Part shown: one piece after another, positions 30,183 to 38,682 of the stretch
Layout: each line of letters begins with the position of its first letter
Position numbering within the stretch: the first letter of the stretch is position 1
Assembly (NCBI RefSeq): GCF_013385825.1
Contig: NZ_JACAPG010000018.1
Location: 1 to 64,000 of the forward strand
Reading direction: 5' to 3'
DNA: 64,000 bases
Source of the DNA: Pseudomonas reactans
GTDB taxonomy: Bacteria; Pseudomonadota; Gammaproteobacteria; Pseudomonadales; Pseudomonadaceae
Program-made: the position numbers and the translations under genes
The notes under the pieces: generated by a model
What the model saw: only the letters and a program-made list of their open reading frames with translations
Databases searched by the model: none
Told to the model about the DNA's origin: nothing

Positions 30183-30299
30183 ATGAAAGTTCGTGCATCG
30201 GTGAAAAAGCTGTGCCGTAACTGCAAGATTATTCGCCGCGAAGGTGTTGTTCGAGTAATTTGCAGCGCGGAACCGCGTCACAAACAGCGCCAAGGCTGA
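30183..30299 (+). CDS. rpmJ: 50S ribosomal protein L36 (zinc-binding form)
   Basis: A 38-aa protein: [20 protein letters not shown] and then a tail with [14 protein letters not shown]. The CxxC at residues 11 and 14, C27 and H33 form the zinc ribbon of the C-plus type. C-plus L36 is replaced under zinc starvation by a C-minus paralogue in many bacteria; none is in this window. The start at 30183 follows an AGGAG site 28 nt after secY. It closes the spc operon before a terminator. Confidence 0.95.
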
Positions 30300-30316
30300 G
30301 TGTGATCCGCTTGAAG

Positions 30317-30350
30317 CCCGGCAGCTAGTGCGCTGCCGGGTTGATTATTT
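30317..30350 (+). terminator. Intrinsic terminator after rpmJ
   Basis: A perfect 9-bp stem CCCGGCAGC / GCTGCCGGG with a TAGTGC loop is followed by TTGATTATTT. Confidence 0.78.
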
Positions 30351-30369
30351 GTTATTACAGCGATATTAT
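30341..30369 (+). promoter_or_regulatory. Sigma70 promoter of the alpha operon
   Basis: TTGATT (30341-30346) begins at the first base after the terminator stem. A 17-nt spacer and TATTAT (30364-30369) follow. The leader of about 55 nt before rpsM is where S4 acts in E. coli; the pseudoknot is not obvious by eye. Confidence 0.7.
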
Positions 30370-30428
30370 CTCGCGCCCTATTTCTTGGCTTCCGGGGCGT
30401 AGGTAGCTGTCAATTGGAGTCCCACTGA

Positions 30429-30785
30429 ATGGCCCGTATTGCAGGCGTTAACATTCCAGATAACAAGCACACTGTTATCTCGCTGACCTACATCTATGGT
30501 GTTGGTCGCACTACTGCGCAGAAAATTTGCGCAGTTGCTGGGGTAAACCCAGCCGCTAAGATCAAGGATCTGAGCGACGAGCAGATTGAACAGCTGCGTG
30601 GCGAAGTGGCGAAGTTCACCACTGAAGGTGACCTGCGTCGCGAAATCAACATGAAAATCAAGCGTTTGATGGACCTCGGTTGCTATCGCGGTCTGCGTCA
30701 TCGTCGTGGTCTTCCAGTACGCGGTCAGCGTACCAAGACTAACGCGCGTACCCGTAAAGGTCCGCGTAAGCCGATCCGCAAGTAA
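30429..30785 (+). CDS. rpsM: 30S ribosomal protein S13
   Basis: S13 binds the 30S head and contacts L5 and P-site tRNA. The 118-aa protein starts MARIAGVNIPDNKHTVISLT, holds GLRHRRGLPVRGQRTKTNAR, and ends with a basic tail. First gene of the alpha operon, 30 nt before rpsK. Confidence 0.97.
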   Translation: MARIAGVNIPDNKHTVISLTYIYGVGRTTAQKICAVAGVNPAAKIKDLSDEQIEQLRGEVAKFTTEGDLRREINMKIKRLMDLGCYRGLRHRRGLPVRGQRTKTNARTRKGPRKPIRK

Positions 30786-30815
30786 TCGCCCCAGCGAATC
30801 GACAGGAAAATTATC

Positions 30816-31205
30816 ATGGCAAAACCTGCTGCTCGTCCTCGTAAAAAAGTTAAAAAGACAGTGGTTGATGGCATCGCCCACATCCATGCTTCTTTTAACA
30901 ACACAATCGTGACCATCACCGACCGTCAAGGTAACGCGCTTTCTTGGGCTACCTCCGGTGGTTCGGGTTTCCGCGGTTCCCGCAAGTCCACCCCGTTTGC
31001 TGCTCAAGTAGCTGCTGAACGTGCTGGTCAAGCTGCGCTGGAATATGGCCTGAAAAACCTCGACGTTAACGTCAAGGGTCCAGGTCCAGGTCGTGAGTCT
31101 GCTGTCCGTGCTTTGAACGGCTGTGGCTATAAGATCGCCAGCATCACCGACGTGACGCCAATCCCGCACAACGGGTGCCGTCCGCCGAAGAAGCGCCGCG
31201 TGTAA
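30816..31205 (+). CDS. rpsK: 30S ribosomal protein S11
   Basis: S11 lines the E-site platform of the 30S subunit. The 129-aa protein contains VVDGIAHIHASFNNTIVTIT and the C-terminal signature TDVTPIPHNGCRPPKKRRV. The start follows an AGGAAAAT site; rpsD begins 18 nt later. Confidence 0.97.
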   Translation: MAKPAARPRKKVKKTVVDGIAHIHASFNNTIVTITDRQGNALSWATSGGSGFRGSRKSTPFAAQVAAERAGQAALEYGLKNLDVNVKGPGPGRESAVRALNGCGYKIASITDVTPIPHNGCRPPKKRRV

Positions 31206-31223
31206 TCCAGGAGATTGTAAAGA

Positions 31224-31844
31224 ATGGCTCGTTACATTGGTCCAAAATGCAAACTCGCTCGTCGCGAAGGCACCGATCTCTTCCTGAAGAGCGGCGTGCG
31301 CGCGATCGAATCGAAGTGCAACATTGAAGCAGCACCTGGTATCCACGGCCAACGCCGCGGTCGCCAGTCCGATTACGGCACCCAACTGCGTGAAAAGCAG
31401 AAGGTCCGTCGTATCTACGGCGTTCTCGAGCGTCAGTTCAGCGGCTACTACAAAGAAGCTGCTGGCAAGAAAGGTGCAACCGGTGAAAACCTGCTGCAAC
31501 TGCTCGAATGCCGTCTGGACAACGTTGTATACCGTATGGGCTTTGGTTCGACTCGTGCCGAATCCCGTCAGCTGGTATCGCACAAGTCGATCAGCGTTAA
31601 CGGTCAGACCGTAAACGTTCCGTCCTACCAGGTTCGTGCTGGTGACGTGGTCGCAGTTCGCGAGAAAGCAAAAAACCAACTTCGCATTGTCCAAGCTCTC
31701 GATCTGTGTGCCCAACGTGGCCGCGTAGAATGGGTAGAAGTAGACACTGAGAAGAAGTCGGGCGTTTTCAAGAACGTTCCTGCTCGCAGTGATCTGTCCG
31801 CCGACATCAACGAAAGCCTGATTGTCGAGCTCTACTCCAAGTAA
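31224..31844 (+). CDS. rpsD: 30S ribosomal protein S4
   Basis: S4 initiates 30S assembly and in E. coli represses the alpha operon. The 206-aa protein has the N-terminal ARYIGPKCKLARREGTDLF, the GQRRGRQSDYGTQLREKQ segment, and an S4 RNA-binding domain (about 95-160) with RLDNVVYRMGFGSTRAESRQ. It precedes rpoA by 22 nt. Confidence 0.97.
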   Translation: MARYIGPKCKLARREGTDLFLKSGVRAIESKCNIEAAPGIHGQRRGRQSDYGTQLREKQKVRRIYGVLERQFSGYYKEAAGKKGATGENLLQLLECRLDNVVYRMGFGSTRAESRQLVSHKSISVNGQTVNVPSYQVRAGDVVAVREKAKNQLRIVQALDLCAQRGRVEWVEVDTEKKSGVFKNVPARSDLSADINESLIVELYSK

Positions 31845-31866
31845 GGGCTAGAAAATAGGTGCATCC

Positions 31867-32868
31867 ATGCAGATTTCGGTAAATGAGTTCCTGACACCCC
31901 GCCATATTGATGTGCAGGTTGTCAGTCCAACCCGCGCCAAAATTACTCTCGAGCCTCTCGAGCGTGGTTTTGGCCACACCCTGGGCAACGCGCTGCGCCG
32001 CATCCTGTTGTCCTCAATGCCCGGCTGTGCAGTAGTCGAGGCCGAGATTGACGGTGTGCTCCACGAGTACAGCGCCATCGAAGGTGTACAGGAAGACGTA
32101 ATTGAAATCCTGTTGAACCTTAAAGGTCTGGCTATCAAGCTGCACGGCCGTGACGAAGTTACGCTGACCTTGTCGAAGAAGGGTTCGGGGGTGGTTACCG
32201 CTGCCGATATTCAGCTGGATCATGATGTCGAGATCGTTAACCCCGATCACGTAATCGCTAACCTGGCGTCTAACGGCGCCCTGAACATGAAGCTCACCGT
32301 AGCTCGTGGTCGTGGTTATGAACCGGCCGACTCGCGTCAGAGCGATGAAGACGAAAGCCGCAGCATTGGTCGCTTGCAGCTTGACTCTTCGTTCAGCCCG
32401 GTTCGCCGTATCGCATACGTGGTGGAAAACGCCCGTGTCGAACAGCGTACTAACCTGGACAAGCTGGTTATTGATCTGGAAACCAACGGTACTCTGGATC
32501 CTGAAGAGGCTATCCGCCGCGCTGCAACCATTCTGCAACAGCAGTTGGCTGCGTTCGTCGACCTCAAAGGTGACAGCGAACCAGTGGTAATCGAGCAGGA
32601 AGACGAGATCGATCCGATCCTGCTTCGCCCGGTTGACGATCTGGAACTGACTGTACGTTCGGCTAACTGCCTTAAGGCGGAAAACATTTACTACATCGGC
32701 GACCTGATTCAGCGTACCGAAGTAGAACTGTTGAAGACTCCGAACCTGGGCAAGAAATCCTTGACTGAAATCAAGGACGTTCTGGCCTCCCGCGGTCTGT
32801 CCCTCGGCATGCGCCTCGACAACTGGCCGCCTGCAAGTCTTAAGAAGGACGACAAGGCGACTGCCTGA
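31867..32868 (+). CDS. rpoA: DNA-directed RNA polymerase subunit alpha
   Basis: The alpha dimer is the assembly platform of RNA polymerase. The 333-aa protein has the N-terminal domain (1 to about 235) with ERGFGHTLGNALRRILLSSM. The C-terminal domain (about 250-325) has SANCLKAENIYYIGDLIQR and the helix-hairpin-helix TPNLGKKSLTEIKDVLASRG, which bind UP elements and activators. rplQ follows after 41 nt. Confidence 0.98.
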   Translation: MQISVNEFLTPRHIDVQVVSPTRAKITLEPLERGFGHTLGNALRRILLSSMPGCAVVEAEIDGVLHEYSAIEGVQEDVIEILLNLKGLAIKLHGRDEVTLTLSKKGSGVVTAADIQLDHDVEIVNPDHVIANLASNGALNMKLTVARGRGYEPADSRQSDEDESRSIGRLQLDSSFSPVRRIAYVVENARVEQRTNLDKLVIDLETNGTLDPEEAIRRAATILQQQLAAFVDLKGDSEPVVIEQEDEIDPILLRPVDDLELTVRSANCLKAENIYYIGDLIQRTEVELLKTPNLGKKSLTEIKDVLASRGLSLGMRLDNWPPASLKKDDKATA

Positions 32869-32909
32869 TCGTCGTAATCACCGAACGTGAGTTTGGTAAG
32901 GAATGAACC

Positions 32910-33296
32910 ATGCGTCATCGTAAAAGTGGTCGTCACCTGAGCCGTACCAGCTCGCACCGCAAGGCCATGTTCCAAAACATGGCGGTGTCGCTGTTCGAGC
33001 ACGAGCTGATCAAAACTACACTGCCGAAAGCTAAAGAACTGCGTCGCGTTGCTGAGCCGCTGATCACTTTGGCCAAGACAGACAGCCTGGCTAACCGCCG
33101 TCTGGCTTTCGACCGTACTCGTTCGAAAGCTATCGTTGGTAAGCTCTTCAACGACCTGGGCAAGCGTTACGCTACCCGTGAGGGTGGCTACCTGCGCATC
33201 CTCAAGTGCGGTTTCCGCGCTGGCGACAACGCGCCTATGGCGTACGTCGAGTTGGTTGATCGTGCTACTGCCGGCGAAGCTGTAAGCGCCGAGTAA
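32910..33296 (+). CDS. rplQ: 50S ribosomal protein L17
   Basis: L17 lies near the tunnel exit on the 50S surface. The 128-aa protein starts [20 protein letters not shown] and ends with the conserved [14 protein letters not shown] region. It is the last gene of the alpha operon and is followed by a strong terminator. Confidence 0.97.
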
Positions 33297-33316
33297 GACG
33301 ACAAGCTGCATCGAAG

Positions 33317-33342
33317 AACCGGGCCTAGTGCCCGGTTTTTTG
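33317..33342 (+). terminator. Intrinsic terminator of the alpha operon
   Basis: An 8-bp stem AACCGGGC / GCCCGGTT with a CTAGT loop runs into six T residues, 20 nt after rplQ. It marks the end of the ribosomal protein block. Confidence 0.88.
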
Positions 33343-33436
33343 TGTCTGTAACAAAAGCGCGCTTGATACAAGCTTCCGTGGGTTGTGCTCGGCACTATGG
33401 GGGGTGGAGTGTTCGGTAGAAAATATCTATTGATGC

Positions 33437-33458
33437 CTACAATTTAATGAATTTGTAG
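33437..33458 (+). promoter_or_regulatory. Near-palindrome upstream of katA
   Basis: A 22-bp inverted repeat with outer arms CTACAA / TTGTAG and a mostly symmetric AT-rich centre lies 76 nt upstream of the katA start. It looks like an operator or activator site. It does not fit the four-half-site OxyR consensus well, so I name no regulator. Confidence 0.45.
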
Positions 33459-33534
33459 ACGTCATGTTGATGATCAATACTCCTCCCAAGCCGATTAGCC
33501 GGCAGTTCCAAGTCCGACCTGAGGGAAATTGAGC

Positions 33535-34983
33535 ATGAGCCAGAATAAAATCCTTACCACCGCGAGCGGCGCCCCCGTTGCGGACAACCAGAATTCCCGT
33601 TCCGCCGGCCCGCGTGGCCCGTTGCTGCTCGACGATTTTCACCTGATCGAGAAGCTCGCTCATTTCAACCGTGAAAACATTCCCGAGCGTCGTGTGCACG
33701 CCAAGGGCTCGGGTGCTTACGGTACTTTCACGGTCACTACAGATATCACGCAATACACCAGCGCCAAGCTGTTCGAGTCCGTTGGCAAGCAAACCCCAAC
33801 CTTCCTGCGGTTCTCCACCGTTGGCGGTGAGCGTGGTTCGGCTGATACCGAGCGCGATCCACGCGGTTTCGCTTTAAAGTTCTACACCGAAGAAGGTAAC
33901 TGGGACATCGTGGGTAACAACACCCCTGTGTTCTTCATTCGCGATCCTTTGAAGTTCCCGGATTTCATCCACACCCAGAAACGTTTGCCGCAAAGCAATC
34001 TGAAAAGCGCGCAAATGATGTGGGATTTCTGGTCGCACTCCCCTGAGGCGCTGCACCAGGTCACTATCCTGTTCTCGGACCGTGGCATCCCTGACGGCTA
34101 CCGCCACATGCACGGCTTTGGGAGTCATACCTACAGCCTGATCAACGCTAAGGGTGAGCGTCACTGGGTCAAGTGGCACTACAAGACCAAGCAGTGCATC
34201 AAAAACCTGGCGCCGGCTGAAGCTGCACGCCTGGCCGGTACTGACCCAGATTACGCGCAGCGCGATCTGTTCGGTGCGATCGAACGCGGTGACTTCCCGA
34301 AATGGCGCGTCTGCATCCAGATCATGACCGAGGCCCAAGCCAACGCTCATTACGAGAACCCTTTCGACGTGACCAAAACCTGGTCGCAGAAGGAATTCCC
34401 GCTGATCGAGGTCGGTGAGCTGGAACTGAACCGTAACCCGCAAAACTACTTCGCTGAAGTGGAACAAGCTGCCTTTGGCCCAAGCAACATGGTTCCAGGC
34501 GTCGGCCTGTCGCCAGACCGTATGCTTCAAGGTCGTGTTTTCGCGTACGCCGATGCCCACCGCTATCGCGTTGGCACCAATCATCAGCAACTGCCGGTGA
34601 ATGCTCCGCGTAACCAAGTAAACAGCTACCAGCGTGATGGTTCGATGGCCTTCGGCAGCAATGGTGGCGCGGCGCCTAACTACGAGCCAAACAGCTACGC
34701 CGATGCACCTAAGCAAGCACCACAGTACGCAGAGCCTGCACTGGCCCTGAGCGGCGCGGCTGACCGCTACGATCACCGCGAAGACACCGATTACTACAGC
34801 CACGCCGGTGCGCTGTTCCGCCTGATGAACGATGAGCAGAAAGCCTTGCTCACCAACAACATTGCCGGCGCGATGGGTGGCGTTTCCAGTGACGTGGTTC
34901 AGCGCCAACTGCAGCACTTCTACAAGGCCGATCCGGCTTATGGAGAAGCAATCGCAAAGGCGTTGGGTGTATCGCTTAACTGA
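33535..34983 (+). CDS. katA: Monofunctional haem catalase KatA
   Basis: KatA splits hydrogen peroxide into water and oxygen. The 482-aa length is that of small-subunit (clade 3) catalases, as in Pseudomonas KatA. The distal histidine is H55 in RRVHAKGSGAYG, the distal asparagine is in VGNNTPVFFIRDP near 128, and the proximal haem tyrosine is in RVFAYADAHRYR near 340. There is no signal peptide, so it is cytoplasmic. The ATG at 33535 (MSQNK) is preferred over a TTG two codons upstream. It has its own terminator, with the ferritin gene next, pairing peroxide removal with iron storage. Confidence 0.95.
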   Translation: MSQNKILTTASGAPVADNQNSRSAGPRGPLLLDDFHLIEKLAHFNRENIPERRVHAKGSGAYGTFTVTTDITQYTSAKLFESVGKQTPTFLRFSTVGGERGSADTERDPRGFALKFYTEEGNWDIVGNNTPVFFIRDPLKFPDFIHTQKRLPQSNLKSAQMMWDFWSHSPEALHQVTILFSDRGIPDGYRHMHGFGSHTYSLINAKGERHWVKWHYKTKQCIKNLAPAEAARLAGTDPDYAQRDLFGAIERGDFPKWRVCIQIMTEAQANAHYENPFDVTKTWSQKEFPLIEVGELELNRNPQNYFAEVEQAAFGPSNMVPGVGLSPDRMLQGRVFAYADAHRYRVGTNHQQLPVNAPRNQVNSYQRDGSMAFGSNGGAAPNYEPNSYADAPKQAPQYAEPALALSGAADRYDHREDTDYYSHAGALFRLMNDEQKALLTNNIAGAMGGVSSDVVQRQLQHFYKADPAYGEAIAKALGVSLN

Positions 34984-35000
34984 CTCTAAACGATAAGCAG

Positions 35001-35026
35001 AACCGCCCTCATTTGGGCGGTTTTTG
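35001..35026 (+). terminator. Intrinsic terminator after katA
   Basis: An 8-bp stem AACCGCCC / GGGCGGTT with a TCATTT loop is followed by a T-run. Confidence 0.88.
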
Positions 35027-35138
35027 CGTTATTTCAGCTACTTTTCTCCGAAAAACATCACTTTTCTGCCGTTGATCCCGTGACCTTCAAGTCATCATGG
35101 TTCAAACTACAGACTTTCAAGCAGGGAGATGTAGGGCG

Positions 35139-35603
35139 ATGCAAGGTCACCCCGACGTAATCGATTACCTCAACACGTTGCTGACGGGCGAACTGGCTGC
35201 TCGTGACCAATATTTCATCCATTCGCGCATGTACGAAGACTGGGGCTTTACCGAGCTCTACGAACGTATCAACCACGAGATGGAAGAAGAGGCACAGCAC
35301 GCCGACGCACTGATGCGCCGTATCCTCATGCTCGAAGGCACGCCGCGTATGCGTCCTGATGATCTGGATGTCGGTACTACGGTCCCTGACATGCTCGCTG
35401 CCGACCTGCGCCTCGAGTACAAGGTCCGTGCCGCGCTCTGCAAAGGCATCGAGCTCTGTGAGCAGCACAACGACTATGTCACCCGGGAAATCCTGCGGGT
35501 ACAGTTGAATGACACCGAAGAAGATCACACCTACTGGCTCGAAAAGCAGTTGGGCCTGATCAAGCTGATTGGCCTGGAGAATTACCTGCAATCGCAGTTC
35601 TGA
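35139..35603 (+). CDS. bfr: Bacterioferritin-family ferritin, FtnA type lacking the haem methionine
   Basis: A 24-subunit iron-storage protein that oxidises Fe(II) and stores the mineral. The 154-aa protein has the di-iron ferroxidase ligands E18 (GELAARDQY), E51 and H54 (EMEEEAQH), E94 (near GIELCEQH), and E127/H130 (TEEDHTYW). Position 52, the haem-ligating Met of true bacterioferritins, is Ala here. That matches P. aeruginosa FtnA (PA4235), which also sits next to katA. The ATG at 35139 gives the family start MQGHPDVIDYLN; longer in-frame starts are unconserved. Confidence 0.9.
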   Translation: MQGHPDVIDYLNTLLTGELAARDQYFIHSRMYEDWGFTELYERINHEMEEEAQHADALMRRILMLEGTPRMRPDDLDVGTTVPDMLAADLRLEYKVRAALCKGIELCEQHNDYVTREILRVQLNDTEEDHTYWLEKQLGLIKLIGLENYLQSQF

Positions 35604-35616
35604 TTCCTGGCTACAA

Positions 35617-35652
35617 AAAAGCCCCTGTCACCGCAAAGTGACAGGGGCTTTT
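35617..35652. terminator. Bidirectional terminator between bfr and uvrA
   Basis: A 15-bp perfect stem AAAAGCCCCTGTCAC / GTGACAGGGGCTTTT with a CGCAAA loop. A and T runs on both sides let it serve the convergent bfr (+) and uvrA (-) genes. Confidence 0.92.
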
Positions 35653-35669
35653 CATTGGGCCCGAAAAAG

Positions 35670-38504
35670 TCAGGCCCGGTCGCGCTCCAACAATGGTTTC
35701 AAGTAGTAACCGGTGTGCGACTGCGGCATTTCGGAGACTTGCTCCGGCGTGCCCACGGCAATGATCTGGCCACCTTTGGAGCCGCCTTCCGGCCCCAGGT
35801 CTACAAGCCAATCGGCCGTCTTGATCACATCAAGGTTGTGCTCGATCACCACCACGGTATTACCGTGGTCGCGCAGGCGGTGCAGCACGTCCAGCAATTG
35901 CTGGATATCCGCGAAGTGCAGGCCGGTGGTCGGCTCATCAAGGATATACAGAGTCTTGCCGGTGTCGCGCTTGGACAGCTCGCGAGACAACTTCACCCGC
36001 TGCGCCTCACCACCCGACAGCGTGGTCGCCGACTGCCCCAGTTTGATGTAGGACAAGCCCACGTCCATCAGTGTTTGCAGCTTGCGCGCCAACGCCGGGA
36101 CCGCGTCGAAGAACACGCGTGCTTCTTCGATGGTCATCTCCAGGGTTTCGTGGATGCTCTTGCCCTTGTACTTGATTTCCAAGGTTTCGCGGTTGTAGCG
36201 CTTGCTCTTGCACACGTCGCACGGCACGTAGATGTCCGGGAGGAAGTGCATCTCCACCTTGATCAAGCCATCGCCCTGGCACGCTTCACAGCGCCCGCCC
36301 TTGACGTTGAACGAGAACCTGCCCGGCCCGTAACCCCTTGAGCGGGATTCCGGAACCCCGGCAAACAGTTCACGGATGGGGGTGAACAAGCCGGTGTAGG
36401 TCGCCGGGTTGGAACGTGGCGTTCGGCCAATCGGGCTCTGGTCGATATCGACCACCTTATCCAGGTGTTCCAGGCCTTTGATACTGTCGTGGGCCGCCGC
36501 TTCCAAGGTGGTCGCGCCATTCAGGGCGGTGGCACTCAAGGGGAACAACGTATTGTTGATCAGCGTCGATTTACCCGAGCCGGAAACGCCGGTCACACAG
36601 GTCAGCAGGCCCAGTGGGATTTCCAGGTCGACATTGCGCAAGTTGTTGCCGCGTGCGCCCTTGAGGTGTAGCGCCAGCTTCTTGTTACGCGGTGTACGTT
36701 TGGCCGGCACTTCGATCTTCACACGGCCAGATAAGTACTTACCGGTGAGCGAGTCCGGGTGAGCCATGACTTCAGCCGGCGTACCTTCGGCGACAATATG
36801 CCCGCCGTGCACACCCGCGCCGGGGCCGATATCGACCACGTAATCCGCCAGGCGGATCGCATCTTCATCGTGCTCGACCACAATCACCGTGTTGCCGATG
36901 TCACGCAGGTGTTTCAACGTGCCCAGCAGGCGATCGTTGTCGCGCTGGTGCAAGCCAATCGAAGGCTCATCGAGGATGTACAACACACCCACGAGACCAG
37001 CGCCAATCTGGCTGGCCAGGCGAATCCGCTGGGCTTCACCGCCGGACAAAGTATCGGCACTGCGATCCAACGACAGATAGTCCAGGCCTACGTTGACCAG
37101 GAACTGCAATCGCTCGCGAATTTCCTTGAGGATCTTGTCGGCGATTTCCCCGCGGCGGCCGGTGAGCTTAAGCACACCAAAGTATTCACAGGCATCGCCG
37201 ATTGGCAGGTTGGTCACCGCCGGCAGTGTCTTCTCGCCCACCCACACATGCCGCGCCTCACGACGCAGGCGAGTGCCGCGGCAATCCGGGCAAGGCTGGG
37301 TGCTGAGGAATTTCGCCAACTCTTCACGCACGCTAGCCGATTCGGTCTCGCGGTAGCGACGCTCCAGGTTCGGCACAATGCCTTCGAACGGGTGGGAGCG
37401 TTTGACGATGTCGCCACGGTCGTTCAGGTATTTGAAGTCGACGTTCTGCGAGCCGCTGCCGTGCAGGATGACCTTCTGCTGATCCGCCGGCAGTTGGTTG
37501 AACGGCACTTCCAGGCTGAACTTGTAGTGCGACGCCAACGACCCGAGCATCTGGAAATAATAGACGTTGCGCCGGTCCCAGCCACGTATCGCCCCCTCCG
37601 CCAGCGTCAGGTCACCGTTGACCAAGCGCTTGATGTCGAAGAACTGCTTCACGCCCAGGCCATCGCAAGTCGGGCAGGCGCCGGCCGGGTTGTTGAAGGA
37701 AAACAGCTTGGGTTCCAGTTCGCTGATGGCATGGCCGCAGATCGGGCAGGCAAAGCGCGCGGAGAAGATGATCTCTTCGCCCGGCTCGTCGTCCATCGGT
37801 GCAACCAAGGCGATGCCGTCGGCCAGCTTCAACGCGGTTTCGAAGGATTCCGCCAGGCGTTGTTGCAGGTCGGCGCGCACCTTGAAGCGGTCGACGACCA
37901 CGTCAATCGAGTGCTTCTTCTGTTTGTCGAGCTTCGGCGCTTCGTCCAGCTCATAGAGCTTGCCGTTGATGCGCGCGCGCACAAAACCCTGGGCCCGCAG
38001 CTCTTCGAAGACGGAAAGGTGTTCACCCTTGCGCTCGCGGATCACCGGCGCCAGCAGCATCAGCTTGGCCCCTTCCGGCTGGGCCAGCACCAGGTCGACC
38101 ATCTGGCTGACGGTCTGGGCTTCCAGGGGAATGTCGTGGTCCGGGCAACGCGGAATACCCACGCGTGCATACAGCAGGCGCAGGTAATCGTAGATTTCGG
38201 TAATGGTGCCCACGGTGGAGCGCGGGTTATGGGAGGTCGACTTCTGTTCGATGGAGATCGCCGGCGACAGGCCTTCAATGGTGTCGACGTCGGGTTTTTC
38301 CATCATCGACAGGAACTGGCGAGCGTAGGCCGACAGCGATTCCACATAGCGACGCTGGCCTTCGGCATACAGCGTGTCGAACGCCAGGGACGATTTGCCG
38401 GACCCGGACAAACCGGTGATGACGATCAGTTTGTCCCTGGGCAGGGTCAGGTCGATGTTCTTCAGGTTGTGGGTTCTAGCCCCACGAATCAGGATCTTGT
38501 CCAA
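35670..38504 (-). CDS. uvrA: Excinuclease ABC subunit A
   Basis: UvrA is the dimeric ABC-type ATPase that finds bulky DNA lesions and loads UvrB in nucleotide excision repair. Motifs in order are the Walker A GLSGSGKSS (near 31), the zinc finger CPICGH/CPTCDG (in the 250s to 280s), signature LSGGEAQRIRLA, a second Walker A GVSGSGKST (near 640), a second zinc finger CEACQGDG/CDVCKSK, and LSGGEAQRVKLS. The best start is a TTG at 38504, giving MDKILIRGARTHN and 944 aa as in other pseudomonads. The frame stays open for 90 more codons upstream, but those are not family-like and run into the divergent MFS gene. A LexA-like box lies 50 nt upstream. Confidence 0.95.
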   Translation of the reverse strand: MDKILIRGARTHNLKNIDLTLPRDKLIVITGLSGSGKSSLAFDTLYAEGQRRYVESLSAYARQFLSMMEKPDVDTIEGLSPAISIEQKSTSHNPRSTVGTITEIYDYLRLLYARVGIPRCPDHDIPLEAQTVSQMVDLVLAQPEGAKLMLLAPVIRERKGEHLSVFEELRAQGFVRARINGKLYELDEAPKLDKQKKHSIDVVVDRFKVRADLQQRLAESFETALKLADGIALVAPMDDEPGEEIIFSARFACPICGHAISELEPKLFSFNNPAGACPTCDGLGVKQFFDIKRLVNGDLTLAEGAIRGWDRRNVYYFQMLGSLASHYKFSLEVPFNQLPADQQKVILHGSGSQNVDFKYLNDRGDIVKRSHPFEGIVPNLERRYRETESASVREELAKFLSTQPCPDCRGTRLRREARHVWVGEKTLPAVTNLPIGDACEYFGVLKLTGRRGEIADKILKEIRERLQFLVNVGLDYLSLDRSADTLSGGEAQRIRLASQIGAGLVGVLYILDEPSIGLHQRDNDRLLGTLKHLRDIGNTVIVVEHDEDAIRLADYVVDIGPGAGVHGGHIVAEGTPAEVMAHPDSLTGKYLSGRVKIEVPAKRTPRNKKLALHLKGARGNNLRNVDLEIPLGLLTCVTGVSGSGKSTLINNTLFPLSATALNGATTLEAAAHDSIKGLEHLDKVVDIDQSPIGRTPRSNPATYTGLFTPIRELFAGVPESRSRGYGPGRFSFNVKGGRCEACQGDGLIKVEMHFLPDIYVPCDVCKSKRYNRETLEIKYKGKSIHETLEMTIEEARVFFDAVPALARKLQTLMDVGLSYIKLGQSATTLSGGEAQRVKLSRELSKRDTGKTLYILDEPTTGLHFADIQQLLDVLHRLRDHGNTVVVIEHNLDVIKTADWLVDLGPEGGSKGGQIIAVGTPEQVSEMPQSHTGYYLKPLLERDRA

Positions 38505-38554
38505 GATGGCCTCGCACGGCGGGCGTAAATAATGCCGGAGTATACGGCTAAAGA

Positions 38555-38570
38555 CTGGATGAATATACAC
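38555..38570 (-). promoter_or_regulatory. LexA (SOS) box-like site upstream of uvrA
   Basis: On the - strand the site reads GTGTATATTCATCCAG, close to the E. coli uvrA SOS box CTGTATATTCATTCAG (two differences) and to the consensus CTGT-N8-ACAG. The first C is G, so binding may be weak. Confidence 0.55.
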
Positions 38571-38682
38571 TGTCAAAAGGCCGCTTGCAGCCTTAGATGA
38601 AAGCTGCGCGGCAAACCGCCGCATATACCCTCTCAATCGATGGGACTGGTAGAATCGCCGCCGGTTCACACGAGGTTTTTCC

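Noticed and set aside
33340..33534. OxyR binding site upstream of katA
   Set aside because: I could not fit the ATAG-N7-CTAT-type half sites to the region. Only an unrelated 22-bp palindrome is clear.
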